Source of the DNA: DASYQV01 sp036005125
Lineage (GTDB): Bacteria > Acidobacteriota > Vicinamibacteria > Vicinamibacterales > UBA2999
Reading direction: 5' to 3'
Length of the DNA: 6,349 nucleotides
Assembly (NCBI GenBank): GCA_036005125.1
Contig: DASYQV010000333.1
Span: 1-6,349 of the forward strand
Part shown: positions 6,348 to 6,349 of the stretch, piece by piece
Position numbering within the stretch: the first letter of the stretch is position 1
Layout of the letters: every line of letters starts with the position of its first letter
Made by a program: the position numbers and the translations under genes
The notes under the pieces: generated by a model
The model's database searches: none
Told to the model about the DNA's origin: nothing
The model's input: only the letters and a program-made list of their open reading frames with translations

Positions 6348-6349
6348 CC

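Noticed and set aside
1..6349. CRISPR array, tRNA, rRNA or insertion sequence
   Set aside because: No regularly spaced direct repeats with unique spacers, no cloverleaf or rRNA-like sequence, and no transposase or terminal inverted repeats were seen.

Overview
The window is GC-rich, densely coding bacterial DNA with strong G/C preference at third codon positions. It holds one incomplete gene at each end and two complete genes between them. The organism cannot be named from the sequence. The GC content, the anaerobic-type Fe-S enzymes and the intergenic spacers built from short purine-rich units (GGGAGANNN and GTGGAAAGT) would fit a soil or subsurface Acidobacteriota-like bacterium, probably from a metagenome. 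That placement is a low-confidence inference.

Layout. Positions 3-863 (+) are the C-terminal part of a 2-hydroxyacyl-CoA dehydratase-like (HgdB/COG3581-type) protein. Four bases after its stop, 868-4473 (+) encodes a 1201-residue fusion: two consecutive BadF/BadG/BcrA/BcrD-type activase ATPase domains, a cysteine-containing linker, and a DUF2229/HgdB-like C-terminal half. These two genes are almost certainly one operon. A 160-bp spacer (4474-4633) carries a long imperfect hairpin made of 9-nt repeats. It is followed by 4634-5935 (+), a 433-residue radical SAM protein with a CxxxCxxC cluster motif and a four-cysteine C-terminal region. A second hairpin spacer (5936-6038) separates it from a convergent, unrecognised gene on the minus strand that runs off the right edge.

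How the genes could work together. In the HgdC/HgdAB and BcrABCD families, an activase hydrolyses ATP to push an electron from its [4Fe-4S] cluster into a partner Fe-S enzyme, which then carries out a difficult reduction or a radical dehydration. Here both activase copies and one HgdB-like module are in one polypeptide, with a second HgdB-like protein encoded just upstream. This looks like a self-contained ATP-driven low-potential electron-transfer machine of unknown substrate. The radical SAM enzyme, which also needs low-potential electrons, may belong to the same pathway, but the spacer between them leaves that open.

The most notable points are the complete cysteine pair in both activase domains with identical spacing, an in-frame palindrome inside the fusion gene at a linker that seems expanded, and two intergenic hairpins of the same architecture but different sequence.
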